Shown: in pieces, positions 4,579 through 6,257 of the stretch
Numbering within the stretch: the first letter of the stretch is position 1
Layout of the letters: every line of letters starts with the position of its first letter
Source: CAZEIW01 sp964512305
GTDB lineage: Bacteria; Pseudomonadota; Gammaproteobacteria; Burkholderiales; Burkholderiaceae_F
Reading direction: 5' to 3'
Assembly (NCBI GenBank): GCA_964512305.1
Contig: CAZEIW010000052.1
Coordinates: 1-6,257 of the forward strand
Length of the DNA stretch: 6,257 nt
Notes under the pieces: model-generated
The model's database searches: none
The model's input: only the letters and a program-made list of their open reading frames with translations
Told to the model about the DNA's origin: nothing
Translations under genes and position numbers: made by a program

Positions 4579-6257
<1,679 letters not shown>

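Overview
This window is a bacterial chromosomal core region: the macromolecular-synthesis locus (rpsU, yqeY, dnaG, rpoD) on the + strand, with tsaD divergent on the - strand. The gene order and the proteins point to Betaproteobacteria, most likely Burkholderiales. The main clues are the RpoD signature (a stretch ending in DAEFGRTTDPVRMYMREMG, a long basic N-terminal extension and a long non-conserved region), yqeY placed between rpsU and dnaG, and high GC with strongly GC-biased third codon positions. No species can be named from the sequence alone.

Layout. Bases 1-253 are the non-coding 3' flank of tsaD, with a pair of REP-like palindromes and a strong stem-loop. tsaD (254-1297, -) makes the tRNA t6A37 threonylcarbamoyltransferase. 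The 173-base divergent spacer holds a plausible sigma-70 promoter for rpsU, a palindrome at its start point, a leader stem-loop and three short direct repeats running into the rpsU ribosome-binding site. rpsU (1471-1683) encodes bS21. A 129-base spacer with three stem-loops leads to yqeY (1813-2259). After 71 bases comes dnaG primase (2331-4172), whose GTG start has no Shine-Dalgarno but has a -10-like box 7 nt upstream. Overlapping sigma-70-like and sigma-32-like promoter elements sit on the dnaG stop codon. They are followed by a structured, apparently non-coding leader of about 385 nt and then rpoD (4579 to the window end), which is cut off in region 2.1.

Functionally the locus links translation (bS21, t6A tRNA modification), replication priming (DnaG) and transcription initiation (sigma-70). 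In E. coli the equivalent operon is tuned gene by gene by a terminator after rpsU, mRNA processing, and a heat-shock promoter inside dnaG that drives rpoD. The spacers here contain elements that could do the same jobs: a stem-loop after rpsU and a CTTGAAA-type promoter at the end of dnaG.

The genes are ordinary, conserved housekeeping genes. I see no mobile element, CRISPR array, toxin-antitoxin or defence system. The points worth a second look are regulatory: the rpsU leader repeats, the rpoD promoter pair and long leader, the possibly leaderless starts of dnaG and tsaD, and the RpoD N-terminal extension.
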